Assembly (NCBI GenBank): GCA_002340355.1
Contig: DDLX01000030.1
Location: 14,747-78,746, forward strand
Length of the DNA: 64,000 bases
Direction of reading: 5' to 3'
Origin: Cytophagales bacterium UBA2561
GTDB taxonomy: Bacteria > Bacteroidota > Bacteroidia > Cytophagales > Thermoflexibacteraceae
This document shows, one piece after another, positions 63,874-64,000 of the stretch. The translations under genes were made by a program, and so were the position numbers. Under the pieces are notes generated by a model that saw nothing but the letters and a program-made list of their open reading frames with translations, had not been told where the DNA came from and did not search any database. The first letter of the stretch is position 1. Each line of letters begins with the position of its first letter.

Positions 63874-63931
63874 TTTTTTGCGTCTAAAAAAACACATTTT
63901 TTGCGTTTTTTAAAACAATTTTTTATCTTTG
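63874..63931. promoter_or_regulatory. Unit 5 divergent promoter with TTTGCGT direct repeats
   Basis: TTTTTTGCGT occurs at 63874-63883 and 63897-63906, spaced 23 bp. The -7 box TATCTTTG lies at 63924-63931. The half-site TTTGCGT is shared with unit 3, which would allow cross-talk between regulators 3 and 5. Confidence 0.6.
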
Positions 63932-63981
63932 TTTCAATGAAATCGTAACAAATCATTCCAACATCAAAATTTATAAAACTC

Positions 63982-64000
63982 ATGTCTTCAACTGAAAAAA
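63982..64000 (+). CDS. Conserved small array protein, copy 5 (cut by window end)
   Basis: The window ends after the first six codons (MSSTEK), identical to the starts of copies 2 and 3. The array therefore continues to the right. Confidence 0.6.

Noticed and set aside
56314..64000. Array considered as a CRISPR or an integron cassette array
   Set aside because: The repeats are whole genes of about 0.9 kb, with no short direct repeats and spacers, no integrase and no attC-like sites recognised.
1..64000. Search by eye for tRNA or rRNA genes
   Set aside because: No tRNA-like cloverleaf ends or conserved rRNA segments were recognised; a covariance-model scan would be needed to exclude short ncRNAs.

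Overview
The window is AT-rich chromosomal DNA from a member of the Bacteroidota, most likely a Cytophagales-type bacterium. The evidence is a SusC/RagA-type TonB-dependent outer-membrane protein, a DUF4837 lipoprotein, repeated TAnnTTTG-type -7 promoter elements, no obvious Shine-Dalgarno sequences, an AcnB-type aconitase, and a serine/threonine kinase-ATPase-GAF-PP2C signalling giant. No rRNA, tRNA or CRISPR array was seen.

Layout. (1) 1-2011, minus strand: end of a DUF4837 lipoprotein gene, ribD and an acyl-CoA thioesterase. (2) 2.5-31.4 kb, plus strand throughout: a large surface-glycan locus. Its left module has a KdnB-like oxidase, a DegT aminotransferase, a cytidylyltransferase-PseG fusion and a NeuB-type synthase, so it looks like a route to an amino nonulosonate or Kdo-like sugar. 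The middle carries decorating enzymes: DUF4910, a second DegT, FemAB/GNAT, radical SAM/SPASM, carbamoyltransferase, several methyltransferases and sulfotransferases, and a LIC12162-family transferase. The right module has an SpsF-type cytidylyltransferase, an HpcH/HpaI aldolase, KdsB, a hexapeptide acyltransferase, a methyltransferase, a 2-hydroxyacid dehydrogenase, an SDR, a GT-B-like transferase and a cyclase-family protein, so it may make and activate another 3-deoxy-2-ulosonic acid. The locus shows decay and duplication: a broken sulfotransferase paralogue, two methyltransferases interrupted by in-frame stops, a chimeric gene scar, a decayed unknown gene and an IS1-family remnant. No flippase, polymerase or GT2/GT4 glycosyltransferase lies in the window.

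(3) 31.4-53.3 kb: mostly housekeeping genes (surE, orphan SusC, parA, the signalling giant, hemH, an N-acetylglucosamine kinase-like gene, pspA with a YbjN partner, an outer-membrane protein, an exonuclease/GIY-YIG fusion, a Fur regulator, acnB). Three short MITE-like elements or pieces occur at 42.4, 44.8 and 53.4 kb, with another at 62.3 kb.

(4) 52.5-64.0 kb: an accessory region. It begins with three nuclease-like genes (Uma2, a protein with a PD-(D/E)XK-like motif, Rpn/PD-(D/E)XK transposase family). It continues with an array of divergent gene pairs that runs off the right edge. Each pair is a minus-strand XRE regulator of about 135 residues and a plus-strand, nearly invariant protein of about 90 residues that I do not recognise. 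The regulators differ in their DNA-binding half, but four of five share an identical C-terminal tail. Each divergent promoter has its own inverted or direct repeat next to a TAnnTTTG -7 box. Other genes (an unknown two-gene operon; an aldo/keto reductase with an AraC regulator) sit between units like cargo. This array is the best candidate in the window for an undescribed system.
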